A stretch of DNA of 64,000 nt from Zoogloeaceae bacterium (GCA_024235635.1 JACKMA010000002.1:930001-994000), one strand, 5' to 3'; counted from the first letter of the stretch, positions 40,418 through 50,107 are shown. Numbers and translations: made by a program. Notes: generated by a model from the letters alone, not told the origin.

Positions 40418-42718
40418 TCAGAAGATCGAGCCAAGCTGGAACTGGAAGCGCTGGGTACGATCCTCGGGCTCCTTGTTCAGCGGCCAGCCGAGACTGAATT
40501 TCAGCGGTCCGATCGGCGAACTCCACGAGAACGCCAATCCCGAACTGTAACGCAACTCCGACAGCTTCAGCGGCTCGCCTTCGCCATAGACCTGACCGGC
40601 ATCGACGAATGCCGAGATCCGGAACGACTTGTCGCGCCCCGACCCCGGCACCGGGAAATAGAACTCGGCGTTGCCGATGACGCGCCGGTCGCCACCGAGG
40701 GATTCACGATCGCCGGTGTTGCTGTCGATGAACTGGGGACCGAGCGAGCTTTGTTCGAACCCCCGCACCGAGCCAATGCCGCCGGCATAGAAGCTCTTGT
40801 AGAACGGCAGCGGCTTGTTGTCCCAGCCCTTCGCCCAACCGATCTCGCCGTTGAGCATCAGGCTGAAGTCCGAACCGATCGGGAACCAGCGCTGGTGCTC
40901 GTAGATCAGCTTGCCGTAGCGCAAAGTGCCGGGCGGCAGCGCGGTCTCGAACAGCACCCGCTGGTAGGTGCCCTTGGTCGGGTAGAGGAAGCTGTCGCGG
41001 CCGTCACGTGACCAGCCGATGGTGCCGATCAGGCTGGTCACGGACTCGCAGTCGAAATCGTCGCAGAACCGCTTGTAGCGATCGGGGCTGTCGTCGAAGG
41101 TGGTGATCTTGGTGCGATCGACCGCCAGACCGAAGTTGATCTTGTCGTCCTCGGCGATCGGGTAGCCGAAGCGAATGCCGCCGCCGATCGAGTCTGTCTC
41201 GTAGCGCGCGACCGTCAGCGAGGTCGGGTCGACGTTGCGCTGGTAGATGTCCCAGCCGAAGCTGACGCCATCGACCGTGAAGTAGGGGTTGGTGAAGGAC
41301 AGCGACAGGGTCTTGTTGACACGGCTGGTGTTGACGCTCAGCGATGCCGAGTTGCCGCTGCCGAACAGGTTCTGCTGCGAGATCGAAGCATTGATGATGA
41401 TCTTCTCGGAACTCGAGAAGCCGGCACCGAACATCAGGTTGCCGGTTGGCCGCTCCTTGACCGAAAAATTCACGTCCACCTGGTCGGTGGTGCCCGGCAC
41501 CGGCGGCGTCTCGACATTGACCTCGTCGAAGAAGCCGAGGCGCTCGACGCGGGTGCGCGAACGGTTGATCTTGGAGGCGTCGTACCAGCCGCTCTCCATC
41601 TGGCGCATCTCGCGGCGCACCACCTCGTCACGGGTGCGGGTGTTGCCACTGACGTCGATGCGCCGCACATACACGCGGCGGCCGGGATCGACGAAGATCG
41701 TGAACGCGACCTCGCGCTTGTCGCGATCGACTTCGGGCGAGGCGTTGACGTTGGCGAAGGCGTAGCCCTCGTCGCCGAGGCGGTCGGTGATCGCCTTGTT
41801 GGTCTCGGTCAGCTTGCGGCGCGAGAAGGTCTCGCCCGGCCGGATCGTCACCAGCTCGCGGTAGTCCTTCTCGTCGAGGATGAGGTCGCCGGTCAGGCGA
41901 ACGCCGGAGATCGTGTACTTCTCGCCTTCGGTGACGTTCACCGTGATGAAGACGTCCCGCTTGTCGGCACTGATCGACACCTGGGTGGCGTCGATGCTGA
42001 AGTCGAGGTAGCCCTGGTCGAGATAGAACGAGCGCAGGCGCTCGAGGTCGGCCGAGAGCTTCTGCTTCGAGTACTGGTCGTTCTTGGTGTACCAAGTCAG
42101 CCAGCCGGGCGTGGTCAGCTGGAACAGCTCGAGCACGGTCTCGTCGTCGAAAGCCTTGTTGCCGACGACACCGATCTTGCGGATCTTCGCGACCTCGCCC
42201 TCGACCACCTCGAAATTGACCGCCACCCGGTTGCGCTCGAGCGGTGTCGTCGAGGCCTTGATGCGTGCCGAGTAGAGGCCACGCGACAGGTACTGGCGCT
42301 TCAGCTCCTGCTCCGCGCGGTCCAGCAAGGCCCGGTCGAAGATGCGCGACTCGGCCAGCCCGACCTCCTTCAGGCCGGCCTTCAGCCCGTCCTTGTCGAA
42401 CTCCTTGACGCCCTCGAAATTGACCTGGGCGATCGCCGGGCGCTCGTCCACGACGACCACCATGACGCTGCCGTCGGCCTCGATGCGCACGTCGCGAAAG
42501 AAGCCGGTGGCGTACAGCGCCTTGATCGACGCACTGGCGCCGGCTTCGGTCAGGCGGTCGCCGACCCGCACCGGCAGGTAGTTGAACACGGTGCCCGCCT
42601 CGGTCCGCTGGATGCCCTCGACCCGGATGTCGGTGATCACGAATGGATCGAAGGCTGCGGCAGGCACGGACACGGCGAGCAGGGCCGCGACGAGCCCGAC
42701 AGGAAGCACTCGTTTCAT
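40418..42718 (-). CDS. bamA: Outer-membrane assembly factor BamA
   Basis: The protein is 766 aa. The signal peptide (LVAALLAVSVPAAA) is followed by five POTRA repeats (first starts FVITDIRVEGIQRTEAGTVF) and a 16-strand barrel. The lid-loop motif GSVRGFEQS and the C-terminal Phe (FQFQLGSIF) are present. It folds outer-membrane beta-barrels with the other Bam proteins. It lies between rseP and skp as in most proteobacteria. Confidence 0.98.
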   Translation of the reverse strand: MKRVLPVGLVAALLAVSVPAAAFDPFVITDIRVEGIQRTEAGTVFNYLPVRVGDRLTEAGASASIKALYATGFFRDVRIEADGSVMVVVVDERPAIAQVNFEGVKEFDKDGLKAGLKEVGLAESRIFDRALLDRAEQELKRQYLSRGLYSARIKASTTPLERNRVAVNFEVVEGEVAKIRKIGVVGNKAFDDETVLELFQLTTPGWLTWYTKNDQYSKQKLSADLERLRSFYLDQGYLDFSIDATQVSISADKRDVFITVNVTEGEKYTISGVRLTGDLILDEKDYRELVTIRPGETFSRRKLTETNKAITDRLGDEGYAFANVNASPEVDRDKREVAFTIFVDPGRRVYVRRIDVSGNTRTRDEVVRREMRQMESGWYDASKINRSRTRVERLGFFDEVNVETPPVPGTTDQVDVNFSVKERPTGNLMFGAGFSSSEKIIINASISQQNLFGSGNSASLSVNTSRVNKTLSLSFTNPYFTVDGVSFGWDIYQRNVDPTSLTVARYETDSIGGGIRFGYPIAEDDKINFGLAVDRTKITTFDDSPDRYKRFCDDFDCESVTSLIGTIGWSRDGRDSFLYPTKGTYQRVLFETALPPGTLRYGKLIYEHQRWFPIGSDFSLMLNGEIGWAKGWDNKPLPFYKSFYAGGIGSVRGFEQSSLGPQFIDSNTGDRESLGGDRRVIGNAEFYFPVPGSGRDKSFRISAFVDAGQVYGEGEPLKLSELRYSSGLAFSWSSPIGPLKFSLGWPLNKEPEDRTQRFQFQLGSIF

Positions 42719-42725
42719 GAATGGC

Positions 42726-44093
42726 TCAGCCAGAGATGAGGCGATTGATGTCGTTGTAGAAGGCGAACGCCATGAGCATCACCAGCAGTGCGAGACCCAC
42801 CTGCTGGCCGATCTCCATGATGCGGTCCGGAACCGGACTGCCCTTGACGATTTCGACGAGATAATACAGTAAGTGCCCGCCATCCAGCACCGGAATGGGG
42901 AGCAGGTTCAGCACGCCCAGCGAGATGCTGATCAGCGCCAGGAACTTGAGGTAGTGCGCCACCCCCATCTTGGCCGACTGGCCGGCGAAGTCGGCGATCG
43001 TCACCGGCCCGGACAGGTTCTTCCAAGAGACGTCGCCGAGGATCATCCGGCCGATCACCGAGACGCTCAATACCGAGGTCTCCCAGGTCTGCTGGAAGGC
43101 CTTGCCGAGGGCGTCGACCACACCGTAGCGCACCGTCGAGAACATGCGCTGGCGAAGCCCGGGGTCGTTGGCCACCGCGACGCCGATGCGGGCGACACTG
43201 CGCCCGCCGGCCTGCTCGAGCTGCGGTGTCACCGCCAGCACCAGCGGCAGGCCGTCGCGCTCGACCCGCACCGAAAGCGTCCGCCCTTCCGACGCCACCA
43301 CCGTTTCGACCAGTTGCGACCACTGCTCGATCGGCTCACCGTCGATCGCCACGACCCGATCACCGACACGGATGCCGGCGAGGTCGGCGGCGGCATCATC
43401 GATCAGGCGTCCGATCACCGGCGCGATCGGTGGCCGCAGCGGGTGCAGACCGAGCTGATCGAGCACGTCGCCGGCCTCGGCCTCTAGCGAGGCGCCGGCC
43501 ATCGACAGCGTGCGCAGCTCGGCATTGCGCCCGCCTTCCGGGATCACGCCGATGCCGACCTGGCTCCCGTCGAGCGCATGCTGCAGCATCGCCCAGCGCA
43601 ATTCCTGCCAGCTGCGCACGTCGTCCCCGGCCACCGACACTACGGTATCGCCTGCCCGCAATCCGGCACGCGCGGCCGCGCTCTCGGCGACCGGCTGCGC
43701 GACGATCGCCTTCAGCTCCTCGGAACCGTGGACGAACAACCCCCAGTACAGCACCACCGCCAGCAGCAGGTTGGCGATCGGACCGGCGGCGACAATCGCG
43801 AAGCGCTTGCCGACGGTCTGGCGGTTGAATGCACGGTGCAGCTCGGCTGCCGGCACCTCGCCTTCGCGCTCGTCGAGCATCTTGACGTAGCCGCCGAGGG
43901 GGAACGCCGCCAACGCCCACTCGGTGCGATCGGCGCCGTATCGGCGCGACACCAGCGGCTTGCCGAAACCGACCGAGAAGCGCAGCACCTTGACCCCGCA
44001 CAGGCGCGCGACCAGGTAGTGGCCGAGTTCGTGGAACACGATCAGCACGCCCAGCGCAATCGCAAACGGAATGAGGTAATCGAAGAGGTTCAT
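42726..44093 (-). CDS. rseP: Site-2 zinc metalloprotease RseP
   Basis: The protein is 455 aa. The first membrane helix carries the zinc motif HELGH at residues 21-25. Two PDZ domains follow (AGLRAGDTVVSVAGDDV, AGIRVGDRVVAIDGEPI), and the LLPIPVLDGGHLLYY motif carries the third zinc ligand. It cleaves anti-sigma factors such as RseA inside the membrane and clears signal peptides. It starts 14 bases after the dxr stop. Confidence 0.97.
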   Translation of the reverse strand: MNLFDYLIPFAIALGVLIVFHELGHYLVARLCGVKVLRFSVGFGKPLVSRRYGADRTEWALAAFPLGGYVKMLDEREGEVPAAELHRAFNRQTVGKRFAIVAAGPIANLLLAVVLYWGLFVHGSEELKAIVAQPVAESAAARAGLRAGDTVVSVAGDDVRSWQELRWAMLQHALDGSQVGIGVIPEGGRNAELRTLSMAGASLEAEAGDVLDQLGLHPLRPPIAPVIGRLIDDAAADLAGIRVGDRVVAIDGEPIEQWSQLVETVVASEGRTLSVRVERDGLPLVLAVTPQLEQAGGRSVARIGVAVANDPGLRQRMFSTVRYGVVDALGKAFQQTWETSVLSVSVIGRMILGDVSWKNLSGPVTIADFAGQSAKMGVAHYLKFLALISISLGVLNLLPIPVLDGGHLLYYLVEIVKGSPVPDRIMEIGQQVGLALLVMLMAFAFYNDINRLISG

Positions 44094-44107
44094 GGCGTCC
44101 TGCGTGC

Positions 44108-45280
44108 TCAACCGGGGATCAGCGCGACTGCCTGCCGGCGCGCCGCGCTGTCGGCCTCGAAAACGTCCTGCATGCAACGGACAGTGCCCGAACCGATCCG
44201 TTCCAGCACGCTGCGGCAGACTTCGCTGATGCCGGTGAACGCCAGCCGCCCGGCAAGGAAGGCGTCGACCGCGACCTCGTTGGCGGCATTCAACACCGCC
44301 GCCGCGCTGCCGCCGGCCCGCAGCGCCTGATAGGCCAGGCCGAGGCACGGAAAGCGCTCGACGTCGGGCGGCTCGAATTCGAGCCGCGCGATCGAAAACA
44401 GGTCGAGCGCCGCCACCCCGGATTCGATGCGATCCGGATGGGCCAGAGCATGGGCGATCGGCGTCCGCATGTCGGGATTGCCGAGTTGCGCGATGACCGA
44501 GCCGTCGGCGTATTCGACCATCGAGTGGATCACGCTCTGGGGATGGACCACCACCTGGATCGCGTCGGCCTCCGCGCCGAACAGCCAGTGTGCCTCGATC
44601 ACCTCGAGCCCCTTGTTCATCATCGTCGCCGAGTCGACCGAGATCTTGCGGCCCATCACCCAGTTGGGGTGGGCGCAGGCCTGCTCGGGGGTGATGTCGG
44701 CCAGCAGTGCCGGCGACAGCGTCCTGAACGGACCGCCCGAGGCGGTCAGCAGGATCCGGCGCACGCCGCTGGCGGCAGGGCGGCGATCGAAATCGGGCGG
44801 CAGCGCCTGAAACACCGCATTGTGCTCGCTGTCGATCGGCAACAGGCTGGCGCCGCCGGCCGCGACCGCCTCCATGAACAACGCGCCCGACATCACCAGC
44901 GCTTCCTTGTTGGCGAGCAGCACCTGCTTGCCGCTGCGCGCAGCGGCCAGGGTCGGCGCCAGGCCGGCGGCACCGACGATGGCCGCCATCACCGCATCGG
45001 TCTCCGGCGCCGAGGCGACCTCGCACAGCGCGGCCTCGCCGTGGCGGATCTCCGGCCGGGGATCGGCCGGCGCGAACAGCGCGGCGAGTTCGTCGGCCGC
45101 CGCTGCCGATCCGACCACCACGACCTTCGGCCGCGTCAGCCGGATCTGCTCGAGCAGGCGACCGACCCGGCCGTGGGCGGTCAATGCGAAGATCTCGTAG
45201 CGCTCCGGGTGGCGCCGTACGACGTCGATGGTGCTGCTGCCGATCGAGCCGGTGGCCCCGAGAATGGTCAATCGCTTCAT
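44108..45280 (-). CDS. dxr: 1-deoxy-D-xylulose 5-phosphate reductoisomerase
   Basis: The product is 390 aa from the ATG at 45280 (an earlier frame start at 45292 is less likely). LTILGATGSIGSSTIDVV binds NADPH. LANKEALVMSG, LLPIDSEHNAVFQ, ILLTASGGPFR and WVMGRKISVDSATMMNKGLE are the family motifs and hold the metal and substrate residues. It makes MEP in isoprenoid synthesis, feeding UppS upstream in the same run. Confidence 0.98.
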   Translation of the reverse strand: MKRLTILGATGSIGSSTIDVVRRHPERYEIFALTAHGRVGRLLEQIRLTRPKVVVVGSAAAADELAALFAPADPRPEIRHGEAALCEVASAPETDAVMAAIVGAAGLAPTLAAARSGKQVLLANKEALVMSGALFMEAVAAGGASLLPIDSEHNAVFQALPPDFDRRPAASGVRRILLTASGGPFRTLSPALLADITPEQACAHPNWVMGRKISVDSATMMNKGLEVIEAHWLFGAEADAIQVVVHPQSVIHSMVEYADGSVIAQLGNPDMRTPIAHALAHPDRIESGVAALDLFSIARLEFEPPDVERFPCLGLAYQALRAGGSAAAVLNAANEVAVDAFLAGRLAFTGISEVCRSVLERIGSGTVRCMQDVFEADSAARRQAVALIPG

Positions 45281-45323
45281 GCCCGACTCCATCGACGATC
45301 GTGCGGCCAGCGCCGGGTCGCCA

Positions 45324-46148
45324 TCATGGCGATACGCTCAGCAGGTGGCCGGCCAGTGCCGCCAGCGGCAGGGTCGACAGCAGGCTGTCGATGCGGTCGA
45401 GCACGCCGCCATGTCCCGGCAGGATGGTGCCGCTGTCCTTGACACCGGCCTGGCGCTTGGCGAGGGATTCGAACAGGTCGCCGACGATGCTGAGCACGGT
45501 ATGCACCACACAGGCCAGTACCAACGCCGCCAGCGGGCCGGCCCGTGGCGTCATCGCGCCGCTGGCGAAGGCCACGATCATGGCGTAGAGCAGCACACCG
45601 GCGATCGCGCCGTAGGCCCCTTCTCGGCTCTTGCCCGGACTGATCGACGGCGCCAGCTTGACCCGGCCGAAGCGCCGGCCGACGAAATACGCGGCGACGT
45701 CCGCCATCCACACCGAAGCCATCACCGCCAGCAACCACCAGGGGCCGAACTGCTGGCGGATCGCGATCATCGCCAGCGCCGCCGGCAGCAGCAGCAGCAG
45801 GCCGAGTGCAAGCCCCGGCCAGCCGCGCGGCACCCGCCAGCCCGACTTCAGCCACAGCGGCGCCACCAGCAGCCAGAACAGTGCGCTGGCGCCGAACAGG
45901 ATCAGGCTCGGCCAGTGAGTGGCGACGACATGGCCGCTGGGCGCGATCACCAGCACCAGCACCGCCAGCAGGCTGGCAAAGACGATTCGCAGCGGACCGG
46001 TGACGCGGATCAGCCCGGTCCATTCCCAGGCACTGAGGGCGGCGACCACCGCCGCGAACACCGTCCACGCCGGTCCCGGCGCACCGAACAGGATGGCGCC
46101 GAATACCGACACCAGCACCAGCGCTGTCAGGACCCGGGTCCTAAGCAT
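45324..46148 (-). CDS. cdsA: Phosphatidate cytidylyltransferase
   Basis: The product is 274 aa from the ATG at 46148, which overlaps the uppS end by 8 bases. About eight hydrophobic helices precede the CTP-transferase signature KDSGTILPGHGGVLDRIDSL. WMADVAAYFVGRRFGRVKLA is the conserved metal-binding part. It makes CDP-diacylglycerol from phosphatidate and CTP, the shared precursor of all the phospholipids, including the substrate of the psd pathway at 12 kb. Confidence 0.97.
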   Translation of the reverse strand: MLRTRVLTALVLVSVFGAILFGAPGPAWTVFAAVVAALSAWEWTGLIRVTGPLRIVFASLLAVLVLVIAPSGHVVATHWPSLILFGASALFWLLVAPLWLKSGWRVPRGWPGLALGLLLLLPAALAMIAIRQQFGPWWLLAVMASVWMADVAAYFVGRRFGRVKLAPSISPGKSREGAYGAIAGVLLYAMIVAFASGAMTPRAGPLAALVLACVVHTVLSIVGDLFESLAKRQAGVKDSGTILPGHGGVLDRIDSLLSTLPLAALAGHLLSVSP

Positions 46149-46920
46149 TCCCGGAGACGTCCTCGGCACCGCCCTTCAATTGTTCGCTGGTGCGCCCGAA
46201 GCGCCGTTCCCGGTGCTGATACGACGCGATCGCCTCGGCCAGCGCCGCCTCGTCGAAGTCGGGCCACAGCGTGTCGGTGAAATAGAGTTCGGTATAGGCG
46301 AGCTGCCACAGCAGGAAGTTCGAGATGCGCTGCTCGCCGCCAGTGCGGATGAAGAGGTCCGGTTCCGGCGCGTAGGCGAGCGCCAGATGCGCCGACAACG
46401 CGTCCTCGCCGAATCCGCTGCGCTGCTCGGGCGCCGCCGCCAGCATCCGCTCCATTGCCTGCATGATGTCCCAGCGTCCGCCGTAGTTGGCGGCGATCGT
46501 CAGGGTCAGCCGCTGATTGCCTGCGGTGCGTTCCTCGGCCTCGCGGATCAGCCGGACCAGGGATTCGTCGAAACGCGACAGGTCACCGATGACATGGAAA
46601 CGGATGCCGTTCTCGTGCAGCTTGTCGAGTTCCTTCTGCAGGGACTTCAGGAACAGCTGCATCAGGAACGAGACCTCGTCCGCCGGTCGACGCCAGTTCT
46701 CGGAACTGAACGCGAACAGCGTCAGGTACTCGACGCCATGATCGATGCAGGCGCGGATCACCGCGCGCACCGACTCGACGCCGCGGGCATGACCGGCGAC
46801 GCGCGGCATCATCCGGCGGCGGGCCCATCGGCCGTTGCCGTCCATGATGATCGCCACGTGGCGTGGCCCTCGGGCGGTGTCGGGAATCGAACGTGTGGAA
46901 CTTACGAATGGGATGGCCAA
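46141..46920 (-). CDS. uppS: Undecaprenyl diphosphate synthase
   Basis: The protein is 259 aa. The first in-frame start is a TTG at 46920 with GAGG upstream; there is no ATG before VAIIMDGNGRWARRR, the catalytic Asp motif. YLTLFAFSSENWRRP, TIAANYGGRWDI, IRTGGEQRISNFLLWQLAYTE and WPDFDEAAL complete the cis-prenyltransferase signature. It makes the C55 carrier for peptidoglycan and O-antigen. Its product depends on Dxr, encoded in the same run. Confidence 0.96.
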   Translation of the reverse strand: MAIPFVSSTRSIPDTARGPRHVAIIMDGNGRWARRRMMPRVAGHARGVESVRAVIRACIDHGVEYLTLFAFSSENWRRPADEVSFLMQLFLKSLQKELDKLHENGIRFHVIGDLSRFDESLVRLIREAEERTAGNQRLTLTIAANYGGRWDIMQAMERMLAAAPEQRSGFGEDALSAHLALAYAPEPDLFIRTGGEQRISNFLLWQLAYTELYFTDTLWPDFDEAALAEAIASYQHRERRFGRTSEQLKGGAEDVSGNA

Positions 46921-46956
46921 GCCTGCGCCTCGTTCCGAGCTTGCGTTCGCGGTCGA

Positions 46957-47514
46957 TCAGACCTGGAGCAGTTCCTGCTCTTTCTGGGCGAGCATCCGAT
47001 CCACTTCGGCGACATATCGATCGGTCAGCTTCTGCACGTCGTCCTGGGCGCGACGCTCGTCGTCCTCGGAGATCTCCTTGTCCTTGGTCGCGTCCTTGAG
47101 ATGGTTGTTGGCGTCCCGCCGCTGGTTGCGGATCGCCACCTTGGCGGTCTCACCCTCGTGGCGCACGACCTTGATCAACTCGCGCCGGCGTTCTTCGGTA
47201 AGCGCCGGCATCGGCACGCGGATGATGTCGCCCTGGTTGGACGGGTTGAGGCCGAGGTCGGAATCGCGGATCGCCTTCTCGACCTTGGCGAACATCGGCT
47301 TCTCCCAAGGCTGGACGCCGATCGTGCGGGCGTCGAGCAAGGAGATGCCGGCCACCTGATTGACCGGCACCATGCTGCCGTAGTACTCCACCTGGACATG
47401 GTCGAGCAGACCGGTGTGGGCGCGACCGGTGCGCACCTTGGCAAGATCGGACTTCAGCGCCTCGATCGATTTCTGCATCTTCTGTTCGGTGGTTTTCTTG
47501 ATCTCGGCGATCAT
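46957..47514 (-). CDS. frr: Ribosome recycling factor
   Basis: The protein is 185 aa, exactly the family length. It has KMQKSIEALKSDLAKVRTGRAH, LLDARTIGVQPWEKPMF and LTEERRRELIKVVRHEGE. It splits post-termination ribosomes with EF-G. It follows pyrH by 11 bases. Confidence 0.98.
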   Translation of the reverse strand: MIAEIKKTTEQKMQKSIEALKSDLAKVRTGRAHTGLLDHVQVEYYGSMVPVNQVAGISLLDARTIGVQPWEKPMFAKVEKAIRDSDLGLNPSNQGDIIRVPMPALTEERRRELIKVVRHEGETAKVAIRNQRRDANNHLKDATKDKEISEDDERRAQDDVQKLTDRYVAEVDRMLAQKEQELLQV

Positions 47515-47525
47515 CGATCGACTCC

Positions 47526-48239
47526 TTAACAGTAGACGAGCGTGCCTTCATCCTCGCCGAGCACGACGCGGCGCAACGCTCCTGGCTTGAAGATGCTGAA
47601 CACATTGACCGGCAGGCGTTGGTCACGGCACAGCGCGAAGGCCGTGGCGTCCATGACCTGCAGGTTGCGGCTGATGGCTTCGTCGAAGCTGAGCTTGTGG
47701 TAGCGGGTGGCGGCGGCGTCGGCCTTCGGATCGGCGGTGTAGATACCGTCCACCTTGGTCGCCTTGAGCACGATCTCGGCACCGATCTCGGCGCCGCGCA
47801 AGGCGGCGGCAGTGTCGGTCGTAAAGAACGGATTGCCGGTTCCGGCGGCGAAGATCACGACCCGCCCGTCTTCGAGATAGCGGATCGCCTTGCCCCGGAT
47901 GTAGGGCTCGACCACCTGCTCCATCGTCAGCGCGGACTGGACACGACTGACGATGCCTGCCCGACGCATCGCATCGGACAGCGCCATCGCGTTCATCACC
48001 GTCGCCAGCATGCCCATGTAGTCGGCGGTCGCGCGGTCCATGCCGGACGACGCGCCGGCCATGCCGCGGAAGATGTTGCCACCGCCGATGACGACGCCGA
48101 TCTGGACGCCCAGGCGCGTGACCTCGGCGATGTCGTTGACGATGCCGCCGACCACGTCCTCGTTGATGCCATAGGCATCGTCGCCCATCAGGGCTTCGCC
48201 CGAGAGCTTCAGCAGGATTCGCTTGTAGGCGGCGGGCAT
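47526..48239 (-). CDS. pyrH: UMP kinase
   Basis: The protein is 237 aa. It has RILLKLSGEALMGD, VGIVIGGGNIFRG-like IGVVIGGGNIFRG, VVIFAAGTGNPFFTTDTAAALRG and LKATKVDGIYTADPK. It phosphorylates UMP in pyrimidine nucleotide synthesis. It sits between tsf and frr in the usual order. Confidence 0.98.
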   Translation of the reverse strand: MPAAYKRILLKLSGEALMGDDAYGINEDVVGGIVNDIAEVTRLGVQIGVVIGGGNIFRGMAGASSGMDRATADYMGMLATVMNAMALSDAMRRAGIVSRVQSALTMEQVVEPYIRGKAIRYLEDGRVVIFAAGTGNPFFTTDTAAALRGAEIGAEIVLKATKVDGIYTADPKADAAATRYHKLSFDEAISRNLQVMDATAFALCRDQRLPVNVFSIFKPGALRRVVLGEDEGTLVYC

Positions 48240-48249
48240 CGGCAGACGC

Positions 48250-49140
48250 TTACTTCTGAGCCGAGGCGGCCTGGGCGGCCACTTCCGCAGCGAAGTCGCT
48301 GACCTTCTTCTCGATGCCCTCGCCGACGACGAAGAGCTCGAAGCCGGCGACCCGGGCGCCGCGCGACTTCAGCAGCGCCTCGACGGTCTGCTTGCCGTCC
48401 TCGGCCTTGACGAAGACCTGACCGAGCAGCGTCACGTCCTTCAGGAACTTCTGCACCGAACCCTCGGCGATCTTTTCGAGGATCGCATCCGGCTTGCCGG
48501 CCTCGCGCGCCTTCTCGATCGCGATGCGGCGCTCGGCATCGAGCAGGTCGCCCGGCACGCCACTGGCGTCGAGCGCCTTCGGCTTGCTGGCGGCGATGTG
48601 CATGGCCAGATCCTTGCCCAGTTGCTCGTCGCCACCGACCAGATCCACCAGCACGCCGATCCGCGAACCATGCACATAGCTGGCGACGTTGCCCTCCGCC
48701 TCGAGCCGCACGAAGCGGCGGATGCTCATGTTCTCGCCGATCTTGCCGACCAGCGCGGTGCGCACTTCCTCGACCGTCTTGTCACCGAGCTTCGCGGCCG
48801 ACAGCGCCTCGACGTCTGCCGGGTCGTGCTCGACCACCAGCTTCGCGACCTCGGCGCCGAGACCGATGAAGTCGTCGTTCTTCGACACGAAGTCGGTCTC
48901 GCAGTTGAGCTCGACCATCGCCGCGCGCTTGCCGTCGGCCGTGACTTCGATGCCGACGATGCCCTCTGCGGTGATCCGGCTCGCGGCCTTGCTCGCCTTG
49001 TTGCCCAGCTTGACCCGGAGGATCTCCTCCGCCTTGCCCAGGTCGCCGTCCGCTTCGGTCAGCGCCTTCTTGCATTCCATCATCGGCGCGTCGGTCTTCT
49101 CGCGCAGCTCCTTGACCATGCCTGCGGTGATTGCCGCCAT
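48250..49140 (-). CDS. tsf: Elongation factor Ts
   Basis: The product is 296 aa from the ATG at 49140 (AAITAGMVKELREKTDAPMM). The TDAPMMECKKAL and NCETDFVSKND motifs are diagnostic. It reloads EF-Tu with GTP. The frame is open upstream into the rpsB-tsf gap but without coding character. Confidence 0.98.
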   Translation of the reverse strand: MAAITAGMVKELREKTDAPMMECKKALTEADGDLGKAEEILRVKLGNKASKAASRITAEGIVGIEVTADGKRAAMVELNCETDFVSKNDDFIGLGAEVAKLVVEHDPADVEALSAAKLGDKTVEEVRTALVGKIGENMSIRRFVRLEAEGNVASYVHGSRIGVLVDLVGGDEQLGKDLAMHIAASKPKALDASGVPGDLLDAERRIAIEKAREAGKPDAILEKIAEGSVQKFLKDVTLLGQVFVKAEDGKQTVEALLKSRGARVAGFELFVVGEGIEKKVSDFAAEVAAQAASAQK

Positions 49141-49195
49141 GCTTGCTCCTGCCTGTATCCTGTGAATTCTATTCGCTGTTACGTGCACCCGGCCC

Positions 49196-49951
49196 TCAGG
49201 CCTCTTCCTCGCCCGGCTCTTCCTCGACCTCGACGAACTCGTCACCACCAGCGGCGACGATCTCCTGCACGACCTGATTGCGACCGGCCAGCACGGCGTC
49301 GGCAACACCTCGGGCATACAGCCGGATCGCCCGCGAGGAGTCGTCGTTGCCCGGGATCACGTAGTCGACCGGCTCCGGCGAATGGTTGGTGTCCACCACC
49401 GCGACCACCGGAATGCCGAGCTTGCGCGCCTCGGTCACGGCGATCTTGTGGTAGCCGACGTCGATCACGAACAGCGCGTCGGGCAGCCCGCCCATGTCCT
49501 TGATGCCGCCGATGCTCTTCTGCAGCTTGGCGATCTCGCGGCTGGTCATCAGCGCTTCTTTCTTCGACAGGCGCTCCATCGAGCCGTCTTCGTGCATCGC
49601 CTCCATTTCCTTCAGGCGCTTGATCGACTGCTTGACGGTCTTGAAGTTGGTCAGCATGCCGCCGAGCCAGCGCTCGTCCACGTAGGGCATGCCGGCGCGC
49701 TGGGCCTCTTCGGCGATGATCTCGCGGGCTTGGCGCTTGGTGCCGACAAACAGGATGGTGCCGCGATTGGCGGCAAGCTTGCGCGCGAATTCCATGGCTT
49801 CCTGATACTTGACCATGGTGGTTTCGAGGTTGACGATGTGGATCTTGTTGCGCTGGCCGAAGATGTACGGGGCCATGCGCGGATTCCAGAAGCGGGTCTG
49901 GTGGCCGAAGTGAACGCCTGCTTCCAGCATCTGGCGCATCGTGACTGACAT
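49196..49951 (-). CDS. rpsB: 30S ribosomal protein S2
   Basis: The product is 251 aa from the ATG at 49951 (SVTMRQMLEAGVHFGHQTRF) with GGAG upstream. It has RNKIHIVNLE, GTKRQAREIIAEEA, YVDERWLGGMLTNFKTV, DALFVIDVGYHKIAVTEA and VVAVVDTNHSPEPVDYVIPGND. A Glu-rich C-terminal tail (VEVEEEPGEEEA) is typical of betaproteobacteria. It is the first gene of the translation/envelope run and has a structured 5' leader. Confidence 0.99.
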   Translation of the reverse strand: MSVTMRQMLEAGVHFGHQTRFWNPRMAPYIFGQRNKIHIVNLETTMVKYQEAMEFARKLAANRGTILFVGTKRQAREIIAEEAQRAGMPYVDERWLGGMLTNFKTVKQSIKRLKEMEAMHEDGSMERLSKKEALMTSREIAKLQKSIGGIKDMGGLPDALFVIDVGYHKIAVTEARKLGIPVVAVVDTNHSPEPVDYVIPGNDDSSRAIRLYARGVADAVLAGRNQVVQEIVAAGGDEFVEVEEEPGEEEA

Positions 49952-49993
49952 GAAGTACTCCGAATCAAGGGTTGAGCCTCCGCCGGACATGCA

Positions 49994-50018
49994 CCGGGCG
50001 GGCTCTGCGCCCGCCCGG
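49994..50018 (-). promoter_or_regulatory. Perfect 10-bp hairpin in the rpsB leader
   Basis: CCGGGCGGGC and GCCCGCCCGG pair perfectly around a 5-base loop, in the mRNA leader 43 bases before the rpsB start. No T run follows. It may belong to an S2 autoregulatory leader, as known for rpsB in other proteobacteria, or act as an attenuating stem. Confidence 0.5.
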
Positions 50019-50064
50019 ACCCTCTGGGATCGATTGCCTTCATCGACCCGGTCCGGCGTGTGGA

Positions 50065-50092
50065 TTTATGACTGACCGCTTGAGCCAGTCAA
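50065..50092 (-). promoter_or_regulatory. rpsB: rpsB promoter
   Basis: On the minus strand TTGACT (50087-50092), 16 bases, then CATAAA (50065-50070). It is 114 bases before the rpsB start and gives a leader containing the 10-bp hairpin. It is interleaved with the divergent map promoter. Confidence 0.6.
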
Positions 50093-50107
50093 GCCGAGAA
50101 GTATAAC
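50080..50107 (+). promoter_or_regulatory. map: map-glnD promoter
   Basis: TTGAGC (50080-50085), 16 bases, TATAAC (50102-50107). The -35 lies inside the rpsB promoter, and a TGACTG/CAGTCA inverted repeat overlaps both. Leader to map is about 120 bases. Confidence 0.5.
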
